From the NCBI GenBank assembly GCA_937983475.1, contig CALJZV010000178.1, positions 1-5,405 of the forward strand: DNA of 5,405 bases, in the 5' to 3' direction. Shown one piece after another: positions 1 through 5,405 of the stretch (positions within the stretch are counted from its first letter, which is position 1; each line of letters starts with the position of its first letter). Made by a program: the position numbers and the translations under genes. The stretch is from an uncultured Verrucomicrobiales bacterium. Its GTDB lineage: Bacteria > Verrucomicrobiota > Verrucomicrobiia > Limisphaerales > JACDHS01. Below the pieces are notes generated by a model, which ran no database searches, was not told where the DNA came from, and saw only the letters and a program-made list of their open reading frames with translations.

Positions 1-858
1 ATTGAAAAGTGCCGGCCCGGCCAGCAGTTTGACTATGGGGAAAATGAGCACGCGCTGGTCAAGGAGCTGCTGGACATCCGCAAAAACCTTCCCAAGCTCA
101 ACAAGCTGGAGGCCTTCCACGACGCGCTGGAGCGCAAGGACGACGCCCACCAGATGTTTACCCTGGGCCTTATGGAGCTGCCCGACAAGGCCAAGATCGA
201 GACGCTTTACTGGGAAATCGGCCTGGCCGTGGTCGAATCGTTCAAGGGGCAGGCGTACGTCCCGGAGGAAATCCGCAAGCTTGAGGACAGCCTGGGCGAC
301 CAGTATTTGTGCAACTTCTCGGTGTTCCAGTCGCTGCTGGACCACTGGGCACTGGGCCAGTTGTTTCCCATCATGCCGGTCAACCGGCTGACCGAGCGCC
401 CCACCCGCGAAGGCACCCTTGTGGACATCACGTGCGATTCGGACGGGCAGATAATCAAGTTCATCGACCTGCGGGATGTCCGCGACACCCTGCCGATGCA
501 CAAGCTCAACACCAACGGCAACGGCAACTATGAGCCTTATTATCTGGGCTTCTTCCTCATGGGCGCTTATCAGGACATCATGGGCGATTTGCACAACCTC
601 TTTGGCCGCGTCAACGAGGTGCACGTCTTCCTCGACCCCGATGAACCGTCGGGCTATTACATCGAGGAAATCATCGAGGGCAGCACCATTGTCCAGGCCT
701 TGACCTCGGTGCAGTACGACGAAAACGAACTCAAGCGCCAGATGAAGGTGCAAATTGACGAGGCGATCAAGTCCGACCGGCTCAAGCCCTCCGAAGGCAT
801 GCGCCTTCTGGATGACTATGAGCGCGGCCTGAGGGAATACACGTATCTGTCAATTTAA
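1..858 (+). CDS. speA: Biosynthetic arginine decarboxylase, C-terminal part (5' end outside window)
   Basis: PLP-dependent cytoplasmic enzyme converting L-arginine to agmatine, the first step of the agmatine route to putrescine and spermidine. Frame 1 is open from base 1 to the TAA at 856-858, giving 285 residues. SpeA proteins are usually about 630-660 residues, so the PLP-binding barrel is mostly missing to the left. Seen here: the motif DITCDSDG, whose Cys (codon 433-435) is the family's catalytic cysteine; LGFFLMGAYQDIMGDLHNLFG, with the GAYQ tyrosine (codon 568-570) expected near PLP; VNEVHVFLDPD; and the C-terminal ending REYTYLSI, which resembles the GYTYLEDE ending of E. coli SpeA. 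An internal ATG at 154 is not the start, because homology continues upstream of it (a helical stretch from about base 46). The next gene on this strand begins 71 bases downstream. Identification is from remembered family sequence and is strong; nothing looks broken. Confidence 0.96.
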   Translation: MEKCRPGQQFDYGENEHALVKELLDIRKNLPKLNKLEAFHDALERKDDAHQMFTLGLMELPDKAKIETLYWEIGLAVVESFKGQAYVPEEIRKLEDSLGDQYLCNFSVFQSLLDHWALGQLFPIMPVNRLTERPTREGTLVDITCDSDGQIIKFIDLRDVRDTLPMHKLNTNGNGNYEPYYLGFFLMGAYQDIMGDLHNLFGRVNEVHVFLDPDEPSGYYIEEIIEGSTIVQALTSVQYDENELKRQMKVQIDEAIKSDRLKPSEGMRLLDDYERGLREYTYLSI

Positions 859-929
859 GGCTCAGGCTGCGGCACCCGGCCAGACCAGCGGAGGCCCGCT
901 GAGCATCATGAATCAATTAAAAGCGCATC

Positions 930-1619
930 ATGCCTGACTCCGCCAAAGCCGAATTGCTGCGCTCGCTGGCCAGGTTGGTGCGAGGCCTCTCGGCTTTGTT
1001 CTGGGGCATTCCGCTGACCTTGGTGGTGTACGTGCAAACCGCGCGGACCAACTGGCTCGACGCCCTGGGCTGGATGGCGGCGCTGCCAGCGGTCATAGTC
1101 ACGGGTATCCTATTTTACGGGCTGTCCCAGTTGCATTACTTCCAGAAACAGGAACGCGTGTGGATTCGCTCGCTGGACCGCGCGCAAATCCTGGTGTTCA
1201 TCAACCTGGGACTCTCGCCATTTCTTTACTGGTGGAACAAAATGCCCAGCCAAACCCTCTTCACCACAGCGGTGACGGTGCTGGCTTTTTCGAGCATTTT
1301 TTTTCTCTACCACCTCAACCATGCCTTGCAGCGGCTGACCGCCATGCTGCCCGACGAAACCCTGCGGCTGGAAACCCGGCTGTTCACAACGCTCAACCGC
1401 TACATCCTGGCCTGCATTCCGGTGGTGGTGGCCACCTACTTCCTGCTGGTCCGCTTCGAGACCCTGCCCAGTTCCCTGCTCCCGCTTTTGGCGCATTTCG
1501 AAGGGTATGCCCTGTGGTTGCTTTTGTTTTTGCTGCTGATGCCCTTGGCCATGACCATGGCGCTGATCTGGAAAATCAAGGAAGTCCTCTTCCACAGCGT
1601 CTTCGACGGATCCGATTGA
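930..1619 (+). CDS. Uncharacterised polytopic membrane protein (229 aa, about six TM segments)
   Basis: I do not recognise the family. Hydrophobic stretches fall at about residues 20-38, 46-68, 86-102, 110-129, 158-175 and 192-214, so six membrane passes are likely, placing it in the inner membrane. Loops are short and contain conserved-looking polar patches: HYFQKQERVWIRSLDRAQ (about 69-86) and HLNHALQRLTAMLPDETLR (about 128-146), each on the same side of the membrane if six helices are right. There is no signal peptide, no ATP-binding motif and no transporter signature that I can name. The ATG at 930 is the only good start: an in-frame TAA lies at 918-920. No Shine-Dalgarno sequence precedes it. 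It follows speA by 71 bases on the same strand and may be co-transcribed, but nothing in the protein links it to polyamines. The coding call is supported by the coherent hydrophobic periodicity; the function is unknown. Confidence 0.85.
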   Translation: MPDSAKAELLRSLARLVRGLSALFWGIPLTLVVYVQTARTNWLDALGWMAALPAVIVTGILFYGLSQLHYFQKQERVWIRSLDRAQILVFINLGLSPFLYWWNKMPSQTLFTTAVTVLAFSSIFFLYHLNHALQRLTAMLPDETLRLETRLFTTLNRYILACIPVVVATYFLLVRFETLPSSLLPLLAHFEGYALWLLLFLLLMPLAMTMALIWKIKEVLFHSVFDGSD

Positions 1620-1691
1620 GCGAGGCGCCTGCGAAGAGCCCCTGGCCTTGAATAAATAAACCGCAGCTTGCGCGACCTTCCAAGAAGCGCC

Positions 1692-2891
1692 TCAAATCAA
1701 GTGGCCGAGTTTTTCCCGCTTTGCCTTGAGGTAATTTTCATTGTGCGGATTGGGCTTAATTTTGATGGGCATCTGCTTGATGATTTCCAGCCCGTACCCC
1801 TCCAGCCCAACCACTTTCTTGGGGTTGTTGGTCAACAGGCAGATGGTCTTGAGCCCCAAATCGGCGAGAATTTGCGCGCCCAAACCATATTCGCGCAGGT
1901 CCATTGGAAAACCCAGCTTCAGGTTTGCCTCCACAGTGTCCAGGCCGTTTTCCTGGAGTTTATAAGCCTGGATTTTTGGAGCCAACCCGATGCCGCGCCC
2001 TTCCTGGCGCATGTAAACAATCACTCCCCTGCCCGCCTCCGAAATCTGCCGCATGGCCTGGTGCAACTGCGGACCGCAATCGCACCGCCGCGATCCGAAC
2101 ACATCGCCGGTGAGGCATTCGCTGTGAACGCGCACCAGCACGTTTTTTTGCCCGGAGACCTTGCCTTTGACCAGGGCCAGGTGATGCTGCCCGTCGAGTT
2201 TGGAACGGTAGAGATGCAGGTCAAAGTCGCCGTAATCGGTCGGCATCCGGACGGTTTCGATATGTTCCACCAGCTTTTCCCGCGTGCGGCGGAATTCGAT
2301 CAGGTCCTCGATGGTGCAGATTTTCAGTTTGTGCTTTTTGGCCAGGCGCATCAGTTCCGGCAACCGCGCCATCGAGCCGTCGTCACTCATGATTTCGCAA
2401 ATGACGCCGATGGGCCGGGCGCCGGCAAGGCGCGCCAAATCCACGGCTGCTTCCGTGTGGCCCGCGCGCTGGAGCACGCCGCCGGGCTTGGCCCGCAGCG
2501 GAAACACGTGCCCAGGCTGGGCCAGGTCTTCCGGCACCGCCGTCGGGTCGGCCATGATCTGAATCGTGCGGGCGCGATCGCCGGCGCTGATGCCCGTGGT
2601 GATGCCTTTGGCGGCGTCCACGCTCACCTGGAAATCGGTGCTGAAGCTGTCGCGGTTCTGGGAAACCATCTGCTCGATGCCCAACTGCTTGAGACGCTCG
2701 GTGGTGGTCGGCGCGCAAATCAATCCGCGCCCGTGCTTGGCCATGAAGTTGACCGCCTCGGGCGTGACCTTTTCGGCCGCCATGATGAGGTCGCCTTCGT
2801 TTTCGCGATCGGCATCATCCACCACAATCACCATCTTGCCTTTGCGAATGTCGGCCAGCACCGCTTCGATGGAATCGAACTTTTTATTCAT
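1692..2891 (-). CDS. ribBA: Bifunctional 3,4-dihydroxy-2-butanone 4-phosphate synthase / GTP cyclohydrolase II
   Basis: Cytoplasmic fusion enzyme supplying both precursors of riboflavin: DHBP from ribulose 5-phosphate (RibB half, about residues 1-200) and 2,5-diamino-6-ribosylamino-pyrimidinone phosphate from GTP (RibA half, about 205-399). RibB motifs: DDADRENEGD at 25-34 with the acidic metal/substrate residues, GITTGISAGDRARTI at 96-110, PGHVFPLRAKPGGVL at 126-140 and GHTEAAVDL at 144-152. RibA motifs: zinc cysteines C259, C270 and C272 (C-x10-C-x-C), RQEGRGIG at 295-302, DLREYGLGAQIL at 331-342 containing the expected catalytic Asp/Arg, and LTNNPKK at 353-359. Both halves look active, unlike the RibBA paralogues in which one half is degenerate. 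The length of 399 aa is normal. I chose ATG 2891, since the DHBP synthase fold begins right after it; an in-frame TTG at 2936 would add 15 unlike residues. No FMN riboswitch is visible upstream. The gene converges with the membrane-protein gene, leaving 72 bases and no clear terminator. Confidence 0.97.
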   Translation of the reverse strand: MNKKFDSIEAVLADIRKGKMVIVVDDADRENEGDLIMAAEKVTPEAVNFMAKHGRGLICAPTTTERLKQLGIEQMVSQNRDSFSTDFQVSVDAAKGITTGISAGDRARTIQIMADPTAVPEDLAQPGHVFPLRAKPGGVLQRAGHTEAAVDLARLAGARPIGVICEIMSDDGSMARLPELMRLAKKHKLKICTIEDLIEFRRTREKLVEHIETVRMPTDYGDFDLHLYRSKLDGQHHLALVKGKVSGQKNVLVRVHSECLTGDVFGSRRCDCGPQLHQAMRQISEAGRGVIVYMRQEGRGIGLAPKIQAYKLQENGLDTVEANLKLGFPMDLREYGLGAQILADLGLKTICLLTNNPKKVVGLEGYGLEIIKQMPIKIKPNPHNENYLKAKREKLGHLI

Positions 2892-2952
2892 CCGTGAGCA
2901 AAATGTAGCGGCAGGGCGGCGGGTCGCCAGCAACAAAATAAGCCTTGTTCAT
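2884..2952 (-). other. Possible 22-codon leader ORF overlapping the ribBA start
   Basis: On the - strand an ATG at 2952-2950 opens 22 codons (beginning MNKAYFVAGD, ending YILLTDE) and stops at TAA 2886-2884, just past the ribBA ATG at 2891-2889, so stop and start overlap in a different frame. Such an arrangement would allow translational coupling. No Shine-Dalgarno sequence precedes the ATG; the bases before it are pyrimidine-rich. The same frame is open further upstream, back to a TAA at 3060-3058, without another ATG. It may well be chance in GC-rich DNA. Confidence 0.15.
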
Positions 2953-3014
2953 GGCGGAGGAAGTGAATCGGAAATGGCGATCGGCCGAATTGCGGATATT
3001 CTTGTCCAAGGTGC

Positions 3015-3052
3015 GCTCAATGCTTTGAGCCGCTGGCGCCCTGGCTGGGCGC
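3015..3052 (-). other. Two adjacent GC-rich hairpins at the 3' end of the glycosyltransferase gene
   Basis: Inverted repeat GCGCCC/GGGCGC at 3036-3041 and 3047-3052 (loop of 5), and GCTCAA/TTGAGC at 3015-3020 and 3025-3030 (loop of 4) covering the TGA stop. Neither is followed by a T-run on the - strand, so they are not typical intrinsic terminators. They could slow ribosome or polymerase read-through towards ribBA, protect the 3' end, or be chance in GC-rich coding sequence. Confidence 0.25.
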
Positions 3053-3769
3053 GCCTCTTAAAAAATTATACTTAAAGATGCACCGCAGGGCGCTGAAGCC
3101 GTCCTTCCAGCCGATTTTTTTCCCCTCGGCGTAAGTGCGCCCGTAATAGCTGATGGGCACCTCGTAAATCCGCACGCGCAATTTCGCCACCTTGGCGGTG
3201 ATCTCCGGCTCGAAGCCAAAGCGGTTTTCCTCAATCTCAATCCGCTGGATAATTTCCCGGCGAAACACTTTGTAACCGGTTTCCATGTCCGTGAGGTTGA
3301 GGTCGGTGGCCATGTTGGACAGCATGGTAAGAAACTTGTTGCCGACCGAGTGCCAGAAATAAAGAACACGGTGCGCGCCGGCGCCGGCAAAGCGCGAACC
3401 AAACACGACGTCCGCTTTACCGTCCAGAATCGGCTTGCAGAGGATGGAATACTCCGTCGGGTCGTATTCCAAATCGGCGTCCTGGACAATCACCAGCGGC
3501 GCGGTCACCTTGGAAATACCGGTGCGCAACGCGGCGCCCTTGCCCTGGTTGACCTCATGCCGGAACAGCTTGATGCGGGGTTCGCGCTGGCCGATGGGCT
3601 GAAGCGCCTTCCAGGTTTCATCACGGGAGGCGTCATCCACCACGATGACCTCCTGGACGAGCGGTTGAGAAAGGACGGTTTCGAGGACATGCTCGATGGT
3701 CTTTTCCTCGTTGTAAACGGGAACCACTACTGCGAGACATGGTTTGGCAACTGCGGACGACATGTTCAT
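3017..3769 (-). CDS. Family 2 glycosyltransferase, polyprenyl-phosphate sugar transferase-like
   Basis: GT-A fold enzyme resembling dolichyl/polyprenyl-phosphate mannosyl- or glucosyltransferases, which move a sugar from a nucleotide donor to a lipid phosphate at the cytoplasmic face of the membrane. From the chosen start (250 aa): VVVPVYNEE at 14-22, VIVVDDASRDET at 41-52 (nucleotide binding), NQGKGAALRTG at 74-84, the metal-binding DAD at 97-99 in QDADLEYDP, FGSRF at 123-127, ETGYKVFRRE at 163-172, and RFGFEPEITAKVA followed by EVPISYYGRTYAEGKKI near the C terminus. There is no C-terminal membrane helix pair, so it is the short soluble/peripheral type. ATG 3769 is preferred; ATG 3763 is two codons in, and a TTG at 3820 sits only about five bases after the predicted transcription start. 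ribBA follows 125 bases downstream on the same strand. Sugar and acceptor cannot be read from sequence; the family call is firm. Confidence 0.93.
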   Translation of the reverse strand: MNMSSAVAKPCLAVVVPVYNEEKTIEHVLETVLSQPLVQEVIVVDDASRDETWKALQPIGQREPRIKLFRHEVNQGKGAALRTGISKVTAPLVIVQDADLEYDPTEYSILCKPILDGKADVVFGSRFAGAGAHRVLYFWHSVGNKFLTMLSNMATDLNLTDMETGYKVFRREIIQRIEIEENRFGFEPEITAKVAKLRVRIYEVPISYYGRTYAEGKKIGWKDGFSALRCIFKYNFLRGAPSQGASGSKH

Positions 3770-3831
3770 CAAAATAGCTTCAGCAAAACATACAAGGCGG
3801 GAGCCGATGGTCCTCGCCAATTGAGGGGCGG

Positions 3832-3861
3832 TTTATAGCGGGGTAGCATTGGCAAGGTCAA
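3832..3861 (-). promoter_or_regulatory. Sigma70-like promoter for the glycosyltransferase gene
   Basis: Read on the - strand, a -35 box TTGACC (3861-3856, five of six matches to TTGACA) is separated by 18 bases from a -10 box TATAAA (3837-3832, five of six matches to TATAAT). The predicted transcript would start near 3825, giving a leader of about 56 bases before ATG 3769. The position between the terminator of the preceding gene and the start of this one fits. It is the clearest promoter in the window and may also serve ribBA. Confidence 0.6.
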
Positions 3862-3933
3862 TCCCGCTTTGAGCAGCGGCCGTCTGACCAGCGGCTGAAT
3901 GTATTTGCTTTACGGGACGCAAGAGCCTTTCGG

Positions 3934-3983
3934 AAAAATGAAAAACTCCAACGACCTTTGGCTTGGCCAAAGATTGTTGGAGT
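3934..3983 (-). terminator. Rho-independent terminator of the membrane-anchored protein gene
   Basis: Arms 3945-3962 and 3966-3983 form an 18-bp stem with a three-base loop; 16 positions are Watson-Crick, and the two exceptions are one G-U wobble and one C-A mismatch in RNA. On the - strand the stem is followed at once by a T-run interrupted by CA (TTTTTCATTTTT). It lies 40 bases past the stop codon at 4024. On the + strand no T-run follows, so it acts for the - strand only. The stem is longer and less GC-rich than usual. Confidence 0.88.
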
Positions 3984-3997
3984 CAATTGAGTGTCCG

Positions 3998-4015
3998 CAC
4001 AGGACCAAACCTGTG
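3998..4015 (-). other. Small hairpin between stop codon and terminator
   Basis: CACAGG (3998-4003) and CCTGTG (4010-4015) form a perfect 6-bp stem with a six-base loop, in the 3' untranslated stretch just after the stop of the anchored-protein gene and 14 bases before the terminator stem. On the - strand it is preceded, not followed, by a T-run, so it is not a terminator by itself. Its role is unknown; it may be chance or a 3'-end stabilising element. Confidence 0.3.
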
Positions 4016-4023
4016 AAAAAATT

Positions 4024-4848
4024 TCAGGGCTGGGTGCCACCGTCGCCATTGCCGCCGCCCGAAGCATCCGCGCCTGGCTCGGGAGGGCCTGGGGGATACT
4101 CGGTCGCCTGCACGCCTTCACCCAGTGTAAAATCGCCATGATAGGTTCTTGTTCCCATGAGAACGGGCATCTCAATGGTCTGCCCGGTTTTCGTCAAGGT
4201 GATGCGCTTTTGCACAAAGGAAACGAGAACCAACCCCAGGTTCAAAGGCGCTCCAGGCACATATCCATAGTTGGGATTGGGCGTCCCATCAGGATATATG
4301 GGGTTGATGTCGTCACCGGTGTCGGCAATCGGGTACCACGGGCTCCAACTCTGGCCATCGCTGCTGATGCGCACTTCGACATTAAAGGATCCATCCGGCC
4401 CCTCTTTTTTCCACAGAGGCGCGACGGTGGAGCTGGGCAGCTTGAGCACTGTTGGCGGGGTTTCCAACACCCCTTTGTCCGCGCCGTCCGCCAAAGTCAA
4501 TCCCTGGTCGGTCACCTTCAATCCGGTCAGCTTGTAGCCTTCCCATGACCTGTTCGGTAGGCGAAAATCATCCACCAGCCAGGCGGATTCGCCATTTTTC
4601 TCGGGCTCCGGCGCCTCCTCGGTCGGCTCGGTCTCCGTGGCGGGTGCTGGAGGCCTTCTGGAGTCGCGCTCCGCGACCGCTGCGGCTGCGTTAGCGGATT
4701 TGTCACCCTCAGATGCCGTCTCGGGCTTGGATTCTCTGCGGGCCAGAAGAATAATCACCAGTAATGCAGCCATGCAGACTGCGATAATGAGGCCTTTGGA
4801 TGAGCCTTCTTGTGCTTTTGGCTTGGATTGCGTGGGCATGCTTCTCAT
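4024..4848 (-). CDS. Membrane-anchored protein with probable beta-sandwich domain (274 aa), function unknown
   Basis: A short basic N terminus is followed by one hydrophobic helix at about residues 19-36, then a charged, Ala/Pro/Glu-rich linker to about 88, a folded domain at about 89-245 and a Gly/Pro-rich tail (PPGPPEPGAD then GGGNGDGG). The helix has no lipobox followed by Cys at its end, so it looks like an uncleaved anchor, and the domain most likely faces the periplasm. Within the domain, VEVRISSDGQSWSPWYPI (157-174) and KRITLTKTGQTIEMPVLMG (about 214-232) recall the strand pattern of jelly-roll, discoidin-like modules attached to some secreted hydrolases. That is an inference from pattern, and no catalytic motif is visible. 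ATG 4848 is used; ATG 4839 three codons in is possible. There is no Shine-Dalgarno sequence. The gene has its own terminator and stands divergent from trhO. Real gene: likely. Function: not known. Confidence 0.82.
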   Translation of the reverse strand: MRSMPTQSKPKAQEGSSKGLIIAVCMAALLVIILLARRESKPETASEGDKSANAAAAVAERDSRRPPAPATETEPTEEAPEPEKNGESAWLVDDFRLPNRSWEGYKLTGLKVTDQGLTLADGADKGVLETPPTVLKLPSSTVAPLWKKEGPDGSFNVEVRISSDGQSWSPWYPIADTGDDINPIYPDGTPNPNYGYVPGAPLNLGLVLVSFVQKRITLTKTGQTIEMPVLMGTRTYHGDFTLGEGVQATEYPPGPPEPGADASGGGNGDGGTQP

Positions 4849-4854
4849 TTAATG

Positions 4855-4860
4855 ATTTTA
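4855..4860 (-). promoter_or_regulatory. -10-like box placed for a leaderless mRNA of the anchored-protein gene
   Basis: TAAAAT on the - strand (five of six matches to TATAAT) ends six bases before the ATG at 4848, so transcription would begin at or next to the A of the start codon. No good -35 box is found at 16-18 bases upstream. Since no Shine-Dalgarno sequence is present either, a leaderless transcript is plausible, but a single AT-rich hexamer is weak evidence. Confidence 0.3.
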
Positions 4861-4916
4861 ACCCCGAATAGCCAGTAAAAATTGCTTTTCACACCGGCAT
4901 TGCGGCTCAATGCAAG

Positions 4917-4945
4917 CTGGCATGAAGCCGCTATTGCCGTATTCT
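4917..4945 (+). promoter_or_regulatory. Weak candidate promoter for trhO
   Basis: CTGGCA at 4917-4922 (four of six to TTGACA), 17 bases, then TATTCT at 4940-4945 (four of six to TATAAT). Transcription would start near 4952, only about five bases before the ATG at 4957. Spacing is ideal but both boxes are poor, so the match could be accidental. Confidence 0.25.
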
Positions 4946-4956
4946 AACTCCGTTTG

Positions 4957-5405
4957 ATGCCGAATATCACCAACATCACCAACATCGCCGCCTACAAGTT
5001 TGTTCCGCTCGACAATCTTCGGTCGCTCCGTCAGCGGTTGATGGTCCTGTGCAAGCGCTGGGAGCTCAAAGGCACCATCCTGCTCAGCACCGAGGGCATC
5101 AATTTGTTTGTGGCTGGAGCGCCTGAAAAAATCCATTTGCTCCTTTCAGAGTTGCGCCAACTGCCGGGCTTGGCCGATTTGGAGCCCAAAATCAGCCACA
5201 GCGACCACCAACCGTTCAACCGGATGCTCGTCCGCATCAAAAAGGAAATCATCGCCTTTGGCGTCGCGGGCATCGAACCGGGCAGCCGCACTTCACCCAA
5301 GCTCCCCGCCAAGACCCTAAAGGAGTGGCTCGACCAGGGGCGCCCGGTGACGTTGCTCGACACCCGCAACGACTACGAAGTAAAGCTAGGCACCTTCAAA
5401 AAACC
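4957..5405 (+). CDS. trhO: Rhodanese-family tRNA uridine-5-oxyacetate hydroxylase, N-terminal part (3' end outside window)
   Basis: TrhO (YceA/UPF0176 family) hydroxylates uridine 34 of certain tRNAs, an early step towards 5-(carboxy)methoxyuridine. The frame is open from ATG 4957 to the window edge: 149 codons of a protein usually about 300-350 residues long. Seen: [10 protein letters not shown] at 12-21, [12 protein letters not shown] at 38-49 (the EGIN motif of the N-terminal acylphosphatase-like domain), [17 protein letters not shown] ahead of residue 104, [14 protein letters not shown], and the entry of the rhodanese domain LLDTRNDYE at 133-141. The catalytic cysteine loop lies beyond the window, so activity cannot be judged. 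An in-frame TAA at 4945-4947 limits the start to ATG 4957 or TTG 4954; no Shine-Dalgarno sequence is present. The first residues are a short NIT repeat not typical of the family. The gene is divergent from the anchored-protein gene. Confidence 0.93.
   Translation, partial: MPNITNITNIAAYKFVPLDNLRSLRQRLMVLCKRWELKGTILLSTEGINLFVAGAPEKIHLLLSELRQLPGLADLEPKISHSDHQPFNRMLVRIKKEIIAFGVAGIEPGSRTSPKLPAKTLKEWLDQGRPVTLLDTRNDYEVKLGTFKK
4963..4989 (+). repeat. Three tandem 9-base units at the start of trhO
   Basis: Units AATATCACC, AACATCACC and AACATCGCC follow one another directly, the second differing from each of the others by one base, and encode NIT-NIT-NIA at residues 3-11. The 9-base period keeps the reading frame, so copy-number change would only lengthen or shorten the N-terminal tail in front of the conserved domain. 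Confidence 0.8.

Noticed and set aside
2..391. A 129-codon + strand frame overlapping the speA fragment.
   Set aside because: Composition is Ser/Arg/Thr-rich as in out-of-frame translation, whereas frame 1 gives continuous SpeA similarity.
886..901. Hairpin CAGCGG/CCGCTG after speA as a terminator.
   Set aside because: Only 6 bp and followed by no T-run on the + strand; it does not qualify as an intrinsic terminator.
908..937. A nine-codon ORF whose end overlaps the ATG at 930, as a possible leader peptide.
   Set aside because: Too short to support, with no ribosome binding site and no regulatory sequence pattern around it.
1620..1691. Bidirectional terminator between the two converging genes.
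   Set aside because: Only a 4-bp CGCA/TGCG hairpin and no T-runs of useful length were seen.
1668..2897. A 409-codon open frame on the + strand covering the whole of ribBA in antisense.
   Set aside because: It is the mirror of a well-conserved gene in GC-rich DNA; the translation has no recognisable domain, while every ribBA motif is intact on the other strand.
2892..3016. FMN riboswitch upstream of ribBA.
   Set aside because: None of the conserved FMN-aptamer segments could be found on the - strand in the leader, and the gap is barely long enough to hold one.
3350..3838. A 162-codon + strand open frame opposite the glycosyltransferase gene.
   Set aside because: Antisense shadow of a gene with clear GT2 motifs; it also runs over that gene's promoter.
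1..5405. A hidden defence, mobile or biosynthetic gene system in the window.
   Set aside because: Four of six genes are well-known housekeeping families, there are no direct repeats, integrase or transposase traces, and no toxin-antitoxin-like small gene pairs.

Overview
The window reads as ordinary bacterial chromosome of moderately high GC: six protein-coding genes (two cut by the window edges), tightly packed on both strands, with no rRNA, tRNA, CRISPR array, transposase, phage gene or plasmid function visible. The protein types and the lack of Shine-Dalgarno sequences would suit a Gram-negative bacterium, perhaps of the Verrucomicrobiota (PVC) group. That placement is a low-confidence impression, because no phylogenetic marker lies in the window.

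Layout from left to right. (1) The C-terminal 285 residues of biosynthetic arginine decarboxylase (speA) on the + strand, running in from outside. (2) 71 bases later, on the same strand, an unrecognised protein of 229 residues with about six membrane segments. (3) Converging on it from the - strand, ribBA, the fused riboflavin enzyme (DHBP synthase plus GTP cyclohydrolase II), with both active sites apparently intact. (4) Upstream of ribBA on the same strand, a family 2 glycosyltransferase of the polyprenyl-phosphate sugar transferase type, with a good sigma70-like promoter in front. (5) A further - strand gene for a single-pass membrane-anchored protein with a probable beta-sandwich domain, closed by a very regular 18-bp terminator hairpin. 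(6) Divergent from it on the + strand, the first 149 codons of trhO, the rhodanese-family tRNA uridine hydroxylase, running off the right edge.

The genes do not form one pathway. They are housekeeping functions side by side: polyamine synthesis, riboflavin synthesis, envelope sugar transfer and tRNA modification, plus two membrane proteins of unknown role. The glycosyltransferase and ribBA may share a transcript (125-base gap, same strand, no convincing terminator between them). The anchored protein and trhO share a short divergent promoter region in which one -10-like box sits exactly where a leaderless mRNA would need it.

I found no convincing undescribed system. The points most worth a second look are the two uncharacterised membrane proteins, the lack of Shine-Dalgarno signals at all five visible starts, the possible leaderless divergent pair, and a small open frame overlapping the ribBA start.
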